Of a stretch of DNA of 64,000 nucleotides, positions 20,665-30,897 are shown piece by piece (position 1 is the first letter of the stretch; each line of letters starts with the position of its first letter). Source of the stretch: Leptospira meyeri (lineage in GTDB: Bacteria; Spirochaetota; Leptospiria; Leptospirales; Leptospiraceae); NCBI RefSeq assembly GCF_004368965.1, contig NZ_SORO01000001.1:372001-436000 (forward strand). Reading direction: 5' to 3'. Made by a program: the position numbers and the translations under genes. The notes beneath the pieces are model-generated. The model had not been told where the DNA came from. It searched no databases and saw only the letters and a list, made by a program, of their open reading frames with translations.

Positions 20665-23600
20665 ATGTCCAAAGAAATCGAAGACCGAAAATATAATCCA
20701 AAACTTGTTTTATCTGAAATAAAGACAACCTTAGTCAATTTGAGTGGGATTCCAGAATCGGCTCATTCTTTTGTAACCGGTTCATTGTACGAAACTCTCA
20801 ATTCTGATTCTCCTTTTTTAGTTGTGTTGCCGACCAACCAAGATGCGGAAAGTTTTTCCAGAGAACTTCTGAGTTTTTTACCGCAAGAGGAAATTTTCTA
20901 TTTTCCTGGTCCCGAAAATATTCCTTACGAATATACAAAATGGCAAATGGAATGGAAACGAGATAGAATCCTAACGATCAATCGTATTTTGTCAGGAAAT
21001 CGTTGTTTGGTGATAACTTCTGTTTCAGCTCTTCTTCGAAAACTTCCCGTTAAAGAAAGTTTAAAAGGAAAATCCATAACATTAACATTAGGAAAGGATT
21101 TTCCTTTGGAACTTTTATTGTCCGATTTGGTTAATTTAGGATACCATAGGGAAGAGGTCTGCGAACAGTTTGGTCATTTTAGTTTGAAGGGTGGAATTTT
21201 AGATATTTACACTCCTTATTTGGCTAACCCCGTGCGGATTGATTTTTTTGGTGATACGGTTGATGAAATTCGAACCTTCGATCCCAATACACAAAAGTCC
21301 ATTGCAAAAATTCAAGAAATTGTCATTACTGCTGCAAACGAAACCATTGTGAGTCGTGAAGAGAAAGCAAAATACCAAGAAATTCTGATTTCCCATAAGG
21401 ATAGACGACTCCCTATTGATTCGGAATTGGAAATCATAGAAGAACACCTTCCTTTGATTCGAAATCATGAAGGTTTTTTAAACTTCTTTCATAAGAAACC
21501 AATTGTAATCTTTCCTAGATTCTTTGATACCAAAGAGCGTGCTTATGGAATGGAAAGAGAATACAATACTCTTTATGAAAAAAAGAAAGAAGAAGCACTC
21601 TGTTTAAAACCAGAAGACTTAGTTTCCTTTGGTGAAGAATGGAATACGCTTACTTCCGAGGAAACACCAGGAATTCGTTTTTCACTTTTACCCGATCACC
21701 AGAAAAATTTTTCCTATGAACCAATTACCGAGGTTAGGGGGTTTCGTGGAAAGATCCGTGAGGCAAAAGAATACTTCTTAGAGTTATTAAACGAAGATCC
21801 GAAAAATAAAATTTTCATCACTTCTTCTTTTTCTGCGCAGATGATGCGCTTGAAAGGATTGTTTTCTGAGAACGAAATAGAAACAGTTCATTCGGATTCG
21901 GAAGAGCCAAAACCTCTTCCGCTTGGTTCAGTCAAACCAGGAATTCATTTAGTGATCTCGGATCTAAAACGAGGGTTCCATGTTTTAGATGATCATGTTT
22001 ATATTTTTACTGATAATGATTTATTCGGTCGTCAGTACAAAAGAAAAACACGTTATAAAAAACAAGCTTCCCAAATGATTGAATCTTTCATCGATTTGAA
22101 AGAAGGCGACTATGTGGTGCATGTCAACCATGGTGTGGGTCGATTTGTTAAAATTGAAAGAACAAAAGCAGATGGAAAAGAAAGAGACTTCCTTAAATTA
22201 GAATATGCGGGTGGCGATAGTTTATTTGTTCCACTCGATCAAATCTCTTTAGTTCAAAAATATATAGGTGGAACAGATACACCAAAACTCGACACTCTCG
22301 GCAAAAATTCTTGGAAAAAAGCTAAGGATCGAGTTCAGGAATCTGTAGATAAACTTGCTGAAGAATTAGTGTTACTTTATTCGAATCGGATGAAATTGAA
22401 TGGTTTTGCATTTCCACCCGATACCATTTGGCAGGAGGAGTTTGAAGCTGCTTTTGAATTTGAAGAAACTCCAGATCAAATTTCTGCGATTGAATCTGTA
22501 AAACAAGACTTAGAATCTGCAAGGCCTATGGACCGTTTGGTCTGCGGTGACGTTGGTTACGGGAAAACAGAAGTTGCCATTCGTGCAGCATTCAAGGTGA
22601 TTATGGCTGGGAAACAAGTAATGCTTCTCACTCCCACAACAATACTTTCCTTACAACATTTTAATACTTTCAAACTACGATATGAGAACTATCCAATAAA
22701 AATTGCCTTTGTATCGCGGTTTCGTTCTGCAGCAGAAATTCGAGAAGACCTAAAGAACTTTTCTGAAGGCAAAATTGACATGCTCATTGGAACACATGCA
22801 ATTTTATCTTCAAAGGTTAAACCTAAAAACTTAGGTTTACTTATAATCGACGAAGAACAAAAGTTTGGTGTAACTCATAAAGAGGCAATTAAAAAGTTTA
22901 AAAACCTTGTGGATGTACTGACCTTAACGGCTACCCCAATTCCTCGAACTTTGCATATGGCTCTCACAGGAATTCGGGAACTTTCAATTATTTCAACGGC
23001 TCCCAAAAATAGACAGAGTGTCGAAACTTATGTTCTGGAAGAAGATGATACTCTCATTCAGGAAGCAATACGGAAAGAAATAGAAAGAGGAGGGCAAGTA
23101 TTTTACCTTTACAATCGAGTGGAATCGATTGAAGAGGAAGCAGCTTATATTCGTTCCTTGGTTCCTGAAGTTTCCGTCGGGATCCTTCATGGACAATTGA
23201 CGGAAGATGAAATTGAAGAAACTTTGGTCGATTTTTACGAAAAAAAATATGATATTTTAGTCACAACGACTATCATTGAATCGGGAATTGATATGCCGAA
23301 CGTTAATACTTTGATTGTTAAACGTGCAGATATGTTTGGACTTTCCCAGTTATACCAAATTCGTGGTCGAGTGGGTCGCTCCGATAGAAAAGCCTATGCA
23401 TATATGTTTTATCCATCCAAAAAACTAATGACTGAACTGGCAGAAAAAAGACTCAATACAATTTTCGAATACCAAGAGTTAGGTTCTGGTTTTAAAGTGG
23501 CTATGCGTGATTTAGAAATTCGTGGTGCAGGGAATCTTTTGGGGAAAGAACAATCCGGTGACATCATGGAAGTTGGCTTTGATCTATATGTAAAAATGTT

Positions 23601-24087
23601 AGAAGAGGCGATTTCTCGAATCAAAGGTGAAGAAGTGAGAGTGGAAGTTCGTACTGCGGTGAATTTGAAAACTAACTTTTATCTTCCTGATGATTATATA
23701 CCGGATACAAAACAGAAAATAGAATTTTATAAGCGTTTTGAAGGTTCGGCAAATTTGGATGAAATCGAGGAGCTTTCCCTTGAAATGGAAGACAGATTTG
23801 GGGAACTACCTCAAATTGCCAAGACCTTTGTGGAATTAGAAAAAATTCGCACTTTGGCATCCAATTTGGGTTTTGAATTTGTGACAGAAAAACCAGACGA
23901 GATTTTATTCAAATGCGGAACTTATTTTCGGGGAAATCCTGATCGTGTGATCCAAGCCATGGCCAAGTTCAAAGGATTGCTCATTTCCCCTCAAGAGCCA
24001 TCTGTATTGCGTTATACGATTCCGGAACGGGAAGATCTCCAAAAAATCAAAAAACTGCTTTCTCTTTTGGAATTTTTAGCCGCTTAA
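20665..24087 (+). CDS. mfd: Transcription-repair coupling factor Mfd
   Basis: ATP-driven translocase that removes RNA polymerase stalled at lesions and recruits UvrA. At 1140 residues it has the normal length. It has an N-terminal UvrB-like region, an RNA-polymerase interaction domain (GDYVVHVNHGVGRF, about residue 490), a RecG-like helicase core with Walker A GDVGYGKTEV (about 628), DEEQ box, TATPIPRT and IRGRVGRS, and a C-terminal TRCF D7 domain. It begins 6 bases after panC. uvrA lies in the same window about 16 kb away. Confidence 0.98.
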   Translation: MSKEIEDRKYNPKLVLSEIKTTLVNLSGIPESAHSFVTGSLYETLNSDSPFLVVLPTNQDAESFSRELLSFLPQEEIFYFPGPENIPYEYTKWQMEWKRDRILTINRILSGNRCLVITSVSALLRKLPVKESLKGKSITLTLGKDFPLELLLSDLVNLGYHREEVCEQFGHFSLKGGILDIYTPYLANPVRIDFFGDTVDEIRTFDPNTQKSIAKIQEIVITAANETIVSREEKAKYQEILISHKDRRLPIDSELEIIEEHLPLIRNHEGFLNFFHKKPIVIFPRFFDTKERAYGMEREYNTLYEKKKEEALCLKPEDLVSFGEEWNTLTSEETPGIRFSLLPDHQKNFSYEPITEVRGFRGKIREAKEYFLELLNEDPKNKIFITSSFSAQMMRLKGLFSENEIETVHSDSEEPKPLPLGSVKPGIHLVISDLKRGFHVLDDHVYIFTDNDLFGRQYKRKTRYKKQASQMIESFIDLKEGDYVVHVNHGVGRFVKIERTKADGKERDFLKLEYAGGDSLFVPLDQISLVQKYIGGTDTPKLDTLGKNSWKKAKDRVQESVDKLAEELVLLYSNRMKLNGFAFPPDTIWQEEFEAAFEFEETPDQISAIESVKQDLESARPMDRLVCGDVGYGKTEVAIRAAFKVIMAGKQVMLLTPTTILSLQHFNTFKLRYENYPIKIAFVSRFRSAAEIREDLKNFSEGKIDMLIGTHAILSSKVKPKNLGLLIIDEEQKFGVTHKEAIKKFKNLVDVLTLTATPIPRTLHMALTGIRELSIISTAPKNRQSVETYVLEEDDTLIQEAIRKEIERGGQVFYLYNRVESIEEEAAYIRSLVPEVSVGILHGQLTEDEIEETLVDFYEKKYDILVTTTIIESGIDMPNVNTLIVKRADMFGLSQLYQIRGRVGRSDRKAYAYMFYPSKKLMTELAEKRLNTIFEYQELGSGFKVAMRDLEIRGAGNLLGKEQSGDIMEVGFDLYVKMLEEAISRIKGEEVRVEVRTAVNLKTNFYLPDDYIPDTKQKIEFYKRFEGSANLDEIEELSLEMEDRFGELPQIAKTFVELEKIRTLASNLGFEFVTEKPDEILFKCGTYFRGNPDRVIQAMAKFKGLLISPQEPSVLRYTIPEREDLQKIKKLLSLLEFLAA

Positions 24088-24187
24088 ATTTTAGGCATTA
24101 GATTCAATCTTATCGACTTAAAAAAGGATGGACATTGCGGGAATTCACGAAACCATCATCCCAAATCCTTTCAGGCACTAAAATAAT

Positions 24188-24856
24188 ATGACTAAAATCC
24201 TTCCTTTGTTTGTTTTTTTGGCATCTCTTTTCCTCGTTCAGTGTTCGGACTCCTCTCCGGTCATCGAAACTTTGGATAACCATAAAATTACCGTAAAAGA
24301 CTTTGAGGCCGCTTACGATACCGCTCTCGATTCGATCAGTCGCTTACAAAATATCGAGAAAAAAACTCTTTTGGAATTCATTGAAAAAGACATCAATGAG
24401 GTTCCGCAAAACTTTCAAGATTTGAACTACCAACTTCAAAAGAAAAACTTCTATCAAACTTACCGCCAAATGATCATGACTCGACTTGTTGCTGAAAAAA
24501 ACGGTTATATTTCTCGTCCAGATGTAGCTGAAGTGATCAAACAAGTGGAAATGCAAACCATTGCGCAAATGTATGTTTCTGAACAAGTAGAGAAAAAAAT
24601 CCAAATCACTGACGAACAAGCTAAAGCTGAATGTGAAAGACTACGTGGTTTAGACCGAAACATTGCCAATCTAACGATTGATAAATGCCTTACTTTTGCA
24701 AAAGCCCAAATCAAACAATTACAGACGAGAGAGCAACTTCCTCTTGTAGTCGAAAGAATCAAAGAAGAAGTAACCATCAAACGTAATGATAAATTTGATT
24801 TGGATGCATACCTTGCACCAAAGAAAAAAGTGGAAGAACCAGCTGACAAAAAATAA
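24188..24856 (+). CDS. Putative lipoprotein, SurA-N-like helical
   Basis: A 222-residue protein with a lipoprotein signal (LASLFLVQC, Cys about 19), then a beta strand (VIETLDNHKITVKDFEAAYD) followed by long helices. This pattern recalls the N-terminal part of SurA/PpiD-type periplasmic chaperones, but no PPIase domain is present. It ends in a Lys/Glu-rich tail. It sits 100 bases after mfd and 9 bases before uppP, so it may have its own promoter. A chaperone role is inference. Confidence 0.6.
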   Translation: MTKILPLFVFLASLFLVQCSDSSPVIETLDNHKITVKDFEAAYDTALDSISRLQNIEKKTLLEFIEKDINEVPQNFQDLNYQLQKKNFYQTYRQMIMTRLVAEKNGYISRPDVAEVIKQVEMQTIAQMYVSEQVEKKIQITDEQAKAECERLRGLDRNIANLTIDKCLTFAKAQIKQLQTREQLPLVVERIKEEVTIKRNDKFDLDAYLAPKKKVEEPADKK

Positions 24857-24865
24857 TAAGTCGGA

Positions 24866-25705
24866 ATGGACAATACTTTAAATGCGTTTCTCCGTGGCAT
24901 CATTGAAGCTGCCACGGAATTCCTTCCCGTTTCCTCGACTGGACATCTTTTTCTTTTTAGTTACTTTTTCCCTTTTGAAAACCTAAACATCGATCATGAA
25001 GCCTTTGAAGATTTGTTTGATATATTCATCCAAACAGGTGCCATACTTTCTGTTGTGGCATTGTATTTCAAAGTTTTATGGATACATACTAAGACTGCCG
25101 TTCAATTTGTAACCAAAACTTCTGATGATAAATCTGGGTTTCAATTCTATCGCAATTTAATTGTCGGTATCCTTCCAATTATCGTCCTCGGCTTTGTGTT
25201 CAAAAACATATTGGACCAAATTAAAATGAGGCCTGATCTTCTTTTGATCCTAGGACTTTCTTGGTTTGTTGGCGGTCTCGTGATGGTGTTTGTAGAACTA
25301 AAACATTACGATGAAAGTGATGGTCGGGTTATTGGGATTAAGGAGTCTGTTTTCATTGGACTTTTTCAGTGTTTTGCTTTGATTCCTGGTGTTTCCAGAT
25401 CAGCTGCTACCATCATCACCGCAAGGACTCTTGGTGTTTCTAAAAAAGACTCTGCGGAGTTTTCTTTTTTTCTTGCAATTCCGGTATTAACTCTAGCCGG
25501 TCTTTATAAACTATATAAGCACAGAGCCATTTTGAATTCGGAAACAATAGGCCTTTTACTCTTTGGTAGTATTGTTTCTTTTGTAATCTGTTACTTTATC
25601 ATTCGTTTGTTTATGGCCTTTATCCGCAGAAGGAGTTTTTTATCTTTTGGAATCTACCGAATTTTACTTGGAATCCTCGTCATTCTATACTTTGTTCGTG
25701 GTTAA
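24866..25705 (+). CDS. uppP: Undecaprenyl-diphosphatase UppP (BacA)
   Basis: Integral membrane phosphatase that recycles undecaprenyl pyrophosphate to the monophosphate for peptidoglycan and polysaccharide synthesis. 279 residues with several TM helices. Both conserved motifs are clear: EAATEFLPVSSTGH (about 14-27) and PGVSRSAATI (about 175). It overlaps the convergent phosphatase gene by 21 bases at the 3' end. Confidence 0.95.
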   Translation: MDNTLNAFLRGIIEAATEFLPVSSTGHLFLFSYFFPFENLNIDHEAFEDLFDIFIQTGAILSVVALYFKVLWIHTKTAVQFVTKTSDDKSGFQFYRNLIVGILPIIVLGFVFKNILDQIKMRPDLLLILGLSWFVGGLVMVFVELKHYDESDGRVIGIKESVFIGLFQCFALIPGVSRSAATIITARTLGVSKKDSAEFSFFLAIPVLTLAGLYKLYKHRAILNSETIGLLLFGSIVSFVICYFIIRLFMAFIRRRSFLSFGIYRILLGILVILYFVRG

Positions 25706-28234
25706 GAACTCTAAATAAAACTCTTTTTTGTCTATATTCTTTGTTAAATCAAGCAGATACAGGAACAATTTTGTATTCTGCTTGTGATCCTTATTTCGTA
25801 AAAAAAGTCGCTCGCTCCAAATCACAGCCTCTTGCATTTGGTTATTTTTGAATAAGGTCTTTGCTGTCATATAAAGATAGTCTTCTCTACTAGGGTTTGC
25901 ATTTGTCGCTAATTTGAAATTTTGAATGGCTTCTCCCCAGTTTTTTAACTGGTATTGCAATTTACCAGCAAATGCATAGAAATTTGGATGAGGGAATTTT
26001 TTCATCAAAGTCTCTATTTGTTCTAATGCAAATTTATAATGTCCTTGTTTTGATTTCGTTTTGATTTCTATGTATTCTTTTTTGACAAACTCAGGGAGGG
26101 ACATCCTTGTATTTTTAGGATTGTATTCTATTTTAAGAAACGAAAGGTCGTCAGTGATTTCTCCACTTGTTTCGATTTCATAAACCAATTTGGAAAGTTC
26201 TGACTGCGAACGTTCCACAAAACGTAAAATCAATGTTTCATCTTCATTGATGATTCTTGTGGTATTATCTTCTTGGATAAAACCAATGTCATCTCTTCCA
26301 TCCGAACCGATAAGTAAGGTATCTCCTGGTTCTAGTGAAAACGTTTTGATTTGAAAATACTGATCATTTTTCGGGAAACCAAGTTTTCTCATGGAGAGTT
26401 CTGTTTCAATGAATGAGGCAACGCCATCTCGATATAGAATGCTCCAAGGATGTTCTGCATTAATATAATACACCAATCCATCTTTTGCAACCATCCCAAG
26501 AACAACACTGGACAACATAGAACCATCAAAACTAACAAAGACGGATTGTAGTTCTATGTATAAATCTTTTAGCCAAAGTTCCGGTGGTCTTGATTTGGTG
26601 TAACTAGATTTAGCTCGCGAAAGTACTGCTTGAAAAACAACACCTAAAACCAAAGCACCGCCTGCACCTTGGATAGATTTTCCCATAGCATCTCCATTTG
26701 CAAAAACCGTGTATTCTCCCAACTCTAAATTTACTGTACCGACAATACAAATGTCTCCACCAATTTCTCCGTCTTTGCCTCGAAAGTGAAATTTTTTCTT
26801 TTGGTTCACATAGGTTTCAATATGAATCTCAGGGATTTGGTTATCGATGCGAGCAAGTGGATGAATGAGAAGGGAGGTTAAAAAGTAATCACCATCTTGT
26901 TTTTCTTTCAGAATTTGTAATTGGTTGAGTGATTCATTTAAAGCGTCAGTTCTTTCCTCTACTTTTTTTTCTAAGTTTTTATTTAGATCTTCTACTTCCT
27001 CATTTAGTTTGACAAAGGAATTTGCGAGAATGATGGCAAGAGAGATGTTGAATACAAGAAATGTATATCCCATAATCCGTGGAAACACCCAATAATTGCG
27101 ATTGGTTGCTGTATCTACCACGGCAGCAAAAAGAACGATCGTGAGGCCAATGGTAATATAAAATGCTCTCCTTTCTTTTTTTCTTAGGTTTTTGAAAAGA
27201 ATCGTAAAAATTAATACTACATATAAAACCCAAGTTGGTTGGACAAAGTTAGTTAGTAAAAAACTAAAAGTTTCTATGTTTTGAGTTAGTGCAAAAAAGA
27301 GAAAACAAACAAGTTGAATGCCGTCCAAAATTTTACCTAAAATATGATATCTTTCTTCAAATAATGTACGAAGAAAATGATACATAAAAGGTATTAATAA
27401 TAGAATCGTCATGTATTCTAACTTTTTCATTTCTAAAAATGAAAAACCAAATTCGTATTTTAGTTGGTTTCTTAGGAAATTATAAATGACGAAAGAGAAG
27501 GAGAATAAGGCAAAAAACAAGTTTTCTCTATCTTTTCTTCTTCGAATAAATAAAAATAGAAAGTATCCTCCAACTGTAGAGTAAATAGTCAAAAATAGTA
27601 ACTTAATAAATTCATCTTTGTAAAATCGTGCATTGACTTTATCTGTGGGTCCAAGTAGAGTCTCATCTTGCTCGATTCCCCCGGAGTTTCCAAAATAAGG
27701 TTGGATTTTAATTAGTAATAGATTATTTTTTCCAGGCTGAATGAGTTGAGAGGGAATATTGTAAAAACGTAATTTGTCATATGCTTGTGGGGTCGTTGCA
27801 TTCCATTCTCCCGTTTGTCCTATCAATTGCCCATTTAAGTATGTTCGGTCTCGGTCATTGATTACCCCCAGTCGAAAGCTTAATTGTATAGAAGGATCTT
27901 TATGAAACTGAATCCATTTTGCAAGTGTAACAATTTTTTTGGCAGCATAGTTTTCTTTATTTTTATAGAGATTTCCAGGAACCGCGATTTGTTTCCAATT
28001 TTTGGTTTTAAAATTTGATTCCGTTATGGATTGGATCTCAACTTCACTTAAATCCTCTTCAATCATAAACCAAAAAGAATCGGGATCGATTTCATTGGTG
28101 TCGAGTGAAACAATATCATTTTCATTGGGTTTTGTAGTAGAATTTGGTAATGTTTGGGAATGGAGTAGGGAAAAAGAAAAGACAAGAAAAATGAGAATCG
28201 ATTTTATCATATATAAACGAACTTGAACGTTCAT
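25685..28234 (-). CDS. 7TM (DISM-like) receptor with SpoIIE/PP2C phosphatase and TPR tail
   Basis: An 849-residue sensor phosphatase. The order is signal peptide (about 9-26), a galactose-binding-like periplasmic jelly roll (about 50-190), seven TM helices (about 205-405), a coiled coil (EEVEDLNKNLEKKVEERTDA), a SpoIIE-type Ser/Thr phosphatase (about 455-670) and TPR repeats (about 690-845). Metal-site acids are seen in GGDICIVG, NGDAMGK and GSDGRDD, though the usual DxxGHG motif is altered to NGDAMGKS. The start could be the ATG at 28234 or 28210. It presumably dephosphorylates an anti-sigma-factor antagonist; none is adjacent. Confidence 0.82.
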   Translation of the reverse strand: MNVQVRLYMIKSILIFLVFSFSLLHSQTLPNSTTKPNENDIVSLDTNEIDPDSFWFMIEEDLSEVEIQSITESNFKTKNWKQIAVPGNLYKNKENYAAKKIVTLAKWIQFHKDPSIQLSFRLGVINDRDRTYLNGQLIGQTGEWNATTPQAYDKLRFYNIPSQLIQPGKNNLLLIKIQPYFGNSGGIEQDETLLGPTDKVNARFYKDEFIKLLFLTIYSTVGGYFLFLFIRRRKDRENLFFALFSFSFVIYNFLRNQLKYEFGFSFLEMKKLEYMTILLLIPFMYHFLRTLFEERYHILGKILDGIQLVCFLFFALTQNIETFSFLLTNFVQPTWVLYVVLIFTILFKNLRKKERRAFYITIGLTIVLFAAVVDTATNRNYWVFPRIMGYTFLVFNISLAIILANSFVKLNEEVEDLNKNLEKKVEERTDALNESLNQLQILKEKQDGDYFLTSLLIHPLARIDNQIPEIHIETYVNQKKKFHFRGKDGEIGGDICIVGTVNLELGEYTVFANGDAMGKSIQGAGGALVLGVVFQAVLSRAKSSYTKSRPPELWLKDLYIELQSVFVSFDGSMLSSVVLGMVAKDGLVYYINAEHPWSILYRDGVASFIETELSMRKLGFPKNDQYFQIKTFSLEPGDTLLIGSDGRDDIGFIQEDNTTRIINEDETLILRFVERSQSELSKLVYEIETSGEITDDLSFLKIEYNPKNTRMSLPEFVKKEYIEIKTKSKQGHYKFALEQIETLMKKFPHPNFYAFAGKLQYQLKNWGEAIQNFKLATNANPSREDYLYMTAKTLFKNNQMQEAVIWSERLFLRNKDHKQNTKLFLYLLDLTKNIDKKEFYLEFLTTNKV

Positions 28235-28264
28235 AACTCTGTAATGTTTCCAAATGGATTCAAA

Positions 28265-29446
28265 ATGGTCATTCGATTAAAAAAGAATAAAGAAAAAGCT
28301 GTATTAAATTTTCATCCTTGGATTTTTTCGGGAGCCATAGCTTCAGGAGAAAATGGATTGCCCTCTGGATCCATTGTGCGAGTGGAATCATCATCTGGTG
28401 GTTTTTTAGCTTGGGGACATTATGATCCCAAAAGTCAAATTCGAATTCGTTTGTTCTCTTTTGACGAATCAAAAAATGGAAGTGAAGGAACATTTTGGAC
28501 TGAGAAATGGAACGCAATTTATGAATCTAAACTAGCTCTTCTCCCAAAAGAAACAACAGGATTTCGTCTATTCCATTCAGAAGGTGATGGTGTCCCTGGA
28601 ATTGTTGTCGATTGCTATCATGAAACAGCCGTTATGCAATTAAAAACACCCGGGGCTATGAGTTTATGTGAACCTTTGGTTTCATTTTTATCTCAAAAAG
28701 GTTTCAAAACGATTTTAGAAAGAAATGATAAGTCTGATGATAAAGTTACTGGAGATACAATATTCCATAAAGGAGCAGAAAAAGAACCGCAATTTACAGA
28801 ACACGGAATTAAGTTCATTGCAGACATTACAAAGGGCCAAAAAACAGGATTTTTTTTAGATCAGAGAGACAATCGAGCTTTGGTATCTAATTATGCAAAG
28901 GACCGTATGGTTTTAAATACCTTTGCCTATTCAGGTGCATTTTCTGTTTATGCATTGTTAGCTGGAGCAAAATCGGTTCATAGTTTAGATATTTCTAAAC
29001 AAGCAATTGAACTTTGCGAAAGAAATTTGAAACTAAATGGAATAAATTTGGGAAATGAGCCCGACAAACACAAAAGTTTGGTTTTGGATAGTTTTGATTA
29101 CCTAAAGACTATGGATTCCTATTTTTATGATTTAATTATTTTGGATCCACCTGCGTTTACGAAAAGTATCGCCACCGTAAACCAGGCTAGCCGAGGTTAC
29201 AAGGACATCAATATGAGGGCCATGTCCAAAATAAAGGTCGGAGGGCTCATTTTTACTTTTTCATGTTCCCAACATATTTCCTTTGATCTTTTTAAAAAAA
29301 TTGTTTTCGGAGCCGCAAAGGATGCCAAAAAGAGAGTTAGAATTTTGCACCATCTTACCCAAAGCCCGGACCATGCTTATTCTGTCTTTCATCCGGAAGG
29401 AGAATACCTAAAAGGCCTTGTGATTCAGGTTGATGGGGATATATGA
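28265..29446 (+). CDS. rlmI: 23S rRNA (cytosine(1962)-C5)-methyltransferase RlmI-type
   Basis: SAM-dependent RNA methyltransferase with an N-terminal PUA-like domain (NFHPWIFSGAI) and a Rossmann domain. Motifs: FLDQRDNRALV, NTFAYSGAFSVYA (SAM site), DISKQAIELC and DLIILDPPAFTK (motif IV). A typical family N-terminus starts at VIRLKK, so the ATG at 28265 (393 residues) is preferred; upstream in-frame ATGs at 28223 and 28244 would add a non-conserved extension. A catalytic Cys is seen in TFSCSQH. It diverges from the sensor phosphatase. Confidence 0.88.
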   Translation: MVIRLKKNKEKAVLNFHPWIFSGAIASGENGLPSGSIVRVESSSGGFLAWGHYDPKSQIRIRLFSFDESKNGSEGTFWTEKWNAIYESKLALLPKETTGFRLFHSEGDGVPGIVVDCYHETAVMQLKTPGAMSLCEPLVSFLSQKGFKTILERNDKSDDKVTGDTIFHKGAEKEPQFTEHGIKFIADITKGQKTGFFLDQRDNRALVSNYAKDRMVLNTFAYSGAFSVYALLAGAKSVHSLDISKQAIELCERNLKLNGINLGNEPDKHKSLVLDSFDYLKTMDSYFYDLIILDPPAFTKSIATVNQASRGYKDINMRAMSKIKVGGLIFTFSCSQHISFDLFKKIVFGAAKDAKKRVRILHHLTQSPDHAYSVFHPEGEYLKGLVIQVDGDI

Positions 29447-29471
29447 TCTATTACATTGGTGAAATCTTAAA

Positions 29472-30896
29472 ATGAAATTTACATCCCTTAGTTTTCTTTT
29501 GTTTTTTCTTGTCGTGTATTGTTTACACTGGGTTTTTCGCGGCAAATTCCGCTTAGGGTTTTTGTTTTTAGCTTCTTTTGCATTTTATGCAGCCTGGTCA
29601 ATTCCATTTGCGTTTCATTTTCTTTCGATTGTTTTGTTAAATCATTTTTTTAATAAACAAATTCTGAAAAATAAATCCTCCTACTGGTATCCGGTTTCTT
29701 TATTCGTTAACTTTGGAAATTTATTTTTATTTAAGTATTTTTACTTTCTTTGGGCTTTATTTTTCCAACTCACTGGAAGTTTGTTTTTTGCTCCCGAATC
29801 CATCCAAAGTTTTTTAAATGCTCAGTTCGGTGTTGATTCCATCACACTACCACTTGCCATTAGTTTTTATACCTTTCAAATGGTTGCCTATACCATCGAT
29901 ATCAAAAGAGGAACAGCTGAAGAGAATCCAAACTTTTTTCAATTTGCTCTTTTTATCTTTTTCTTTCCACAGTTGGTGGCGGGCCCAATCGTTCGTCACG
30001 GAGAATTTTTTTACCAGTTAGAAGTTTGGAATGCAAAGAAAGAACAACTATTTGAAGGTTATTATTTGGTCTTTCTTGGGTTATTCAAAAAAGTTGTCAT
30101 TGCCGACAATCTTTCACCGGTAATCGAACCGATCTTTCAGAACCCGGACCAATATGATGGTTTGACAAATTTTATCGCATGGTTTGGATATGTGGCAAGA
30201 GTTTTCTGTGATTTCAGCGGTTACACGGATTTAGCAAGGGGACTTGGAAAACTATTGGGAATTAATTTACCGGAAAATTTCCATGCTCCTTATCTTTCTC
30301 GTTCCGTCCGAGAACTTTGGACTCGTTGGCACATGACACTTGCTACTTGGATCAAGGATTATATTTACTTTCCGTTAGGTGGTTCTAGAGTATCCGAATA
30401 TCGTGGTTACTTGAATTTAATCGTTACCTTTACCTTAGCAGGATTTTGGCACGGTGCAAATTTTACTTTTATTATATGGGGATTTTTACACGGTTTGATG
30501 TTAAGTGTAGAAAGGAAATGGGAACTGATCCGAAAACCCGACAAAAATCTAAATTCACCTTATTGGAAAAGATTCTTAGGAATTCTTTATGGTTTCTGCT
30601 TTTTTGTTTTTACCATTCCATTTTTTAATGCCCCGAGTGTTCATAATGCTTTGTCAATGTATGGACGTGTGATCACTGGAGCTTCGGGAGAACGAACAAA
30701 TAAATTGGAGCTGATAGTTTATTGTTTAGTTCTTACATTTTTACTGAACTATTTGCAAACAAAACCAAGTTTTCCTAGAGAGAATTGGCCAACCAAAACA
30801 TCTCTCAGTTTTCTTTTGTTATTTTCGTTGGTTGTTACCATCTTATTGGGTTATTTAGCACCAGGAGGAACGGAATTTATCTACTTCCAATTTTAA
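29472..30896 (+). CDS. MBOAT family O-acyltransferase, AlgI-like
   Basis: A 474-residue polytopic membrane protein of the AlgI/DltB class that passes acyl groups across the membrane for O-acetylation of an exported polysaccharide. Motifs: AISFYTFQMVAYTID, FFPQLVAGPI, RELWTRWHMTLATWIKDYIY and the invariant histidine in AGFWHGANFTF. The DUF1574 gene starts one base after its stop, as in AlgI/AlgX-type pairs. The substrate polymer is not known from sequence. Confidence 0.88.
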   Translation: MKFTSLSFLLFFLVVYCLHWVFRGKFRLGFLFLASFAFYAAWSIPFAFHFLSIVLLNHFFNKQILKNKSSYWYPVSLFVNFGNLFLFKYFYFLWALFFQLTGSLFFAPESIQSFLNAQFGVDSITLPLAISFYTFQMVAYTIDIKRGTAEENPNFFQFALFIFFFPQLVAGPIVRHGEFFYQLEVWNAKKEQLFEGYYLVFLGLFKKVVIADNLSPVIEPIFQNPDQYDGLTNFIAWFGYVARVFCDFSGYTDLARGLGKLLGINLPENFHAPYLSRSVRELWTRWHMTLATWIKDYIYFPLGGSRVSEYRGYLNLIVTFTLAGFWHGANFTFIIWGFLHGLMLSVERKWELIRKPDKNLNSPYWKRFLGILYGFCFFVFTIPFFNAPSVHNALSMYGRVITGASGERTNKLELIVYCLVLTFLLNYLQTKPSFPRENWPTKTSLSFLLLFSLVVTILLGYLAPGGTEFIYFQF

Positions 30897-30897
30897 T

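Noticed and set aside
24088..24187. An intrinsic terminator after mfd from AAAGGAT/ATCCTTT
   Set aside because: The 7-base arms are about 35 bases apart, have no T-run on the correct side, and are weaker than the clear terminators at 10538, 48313 and 51811.
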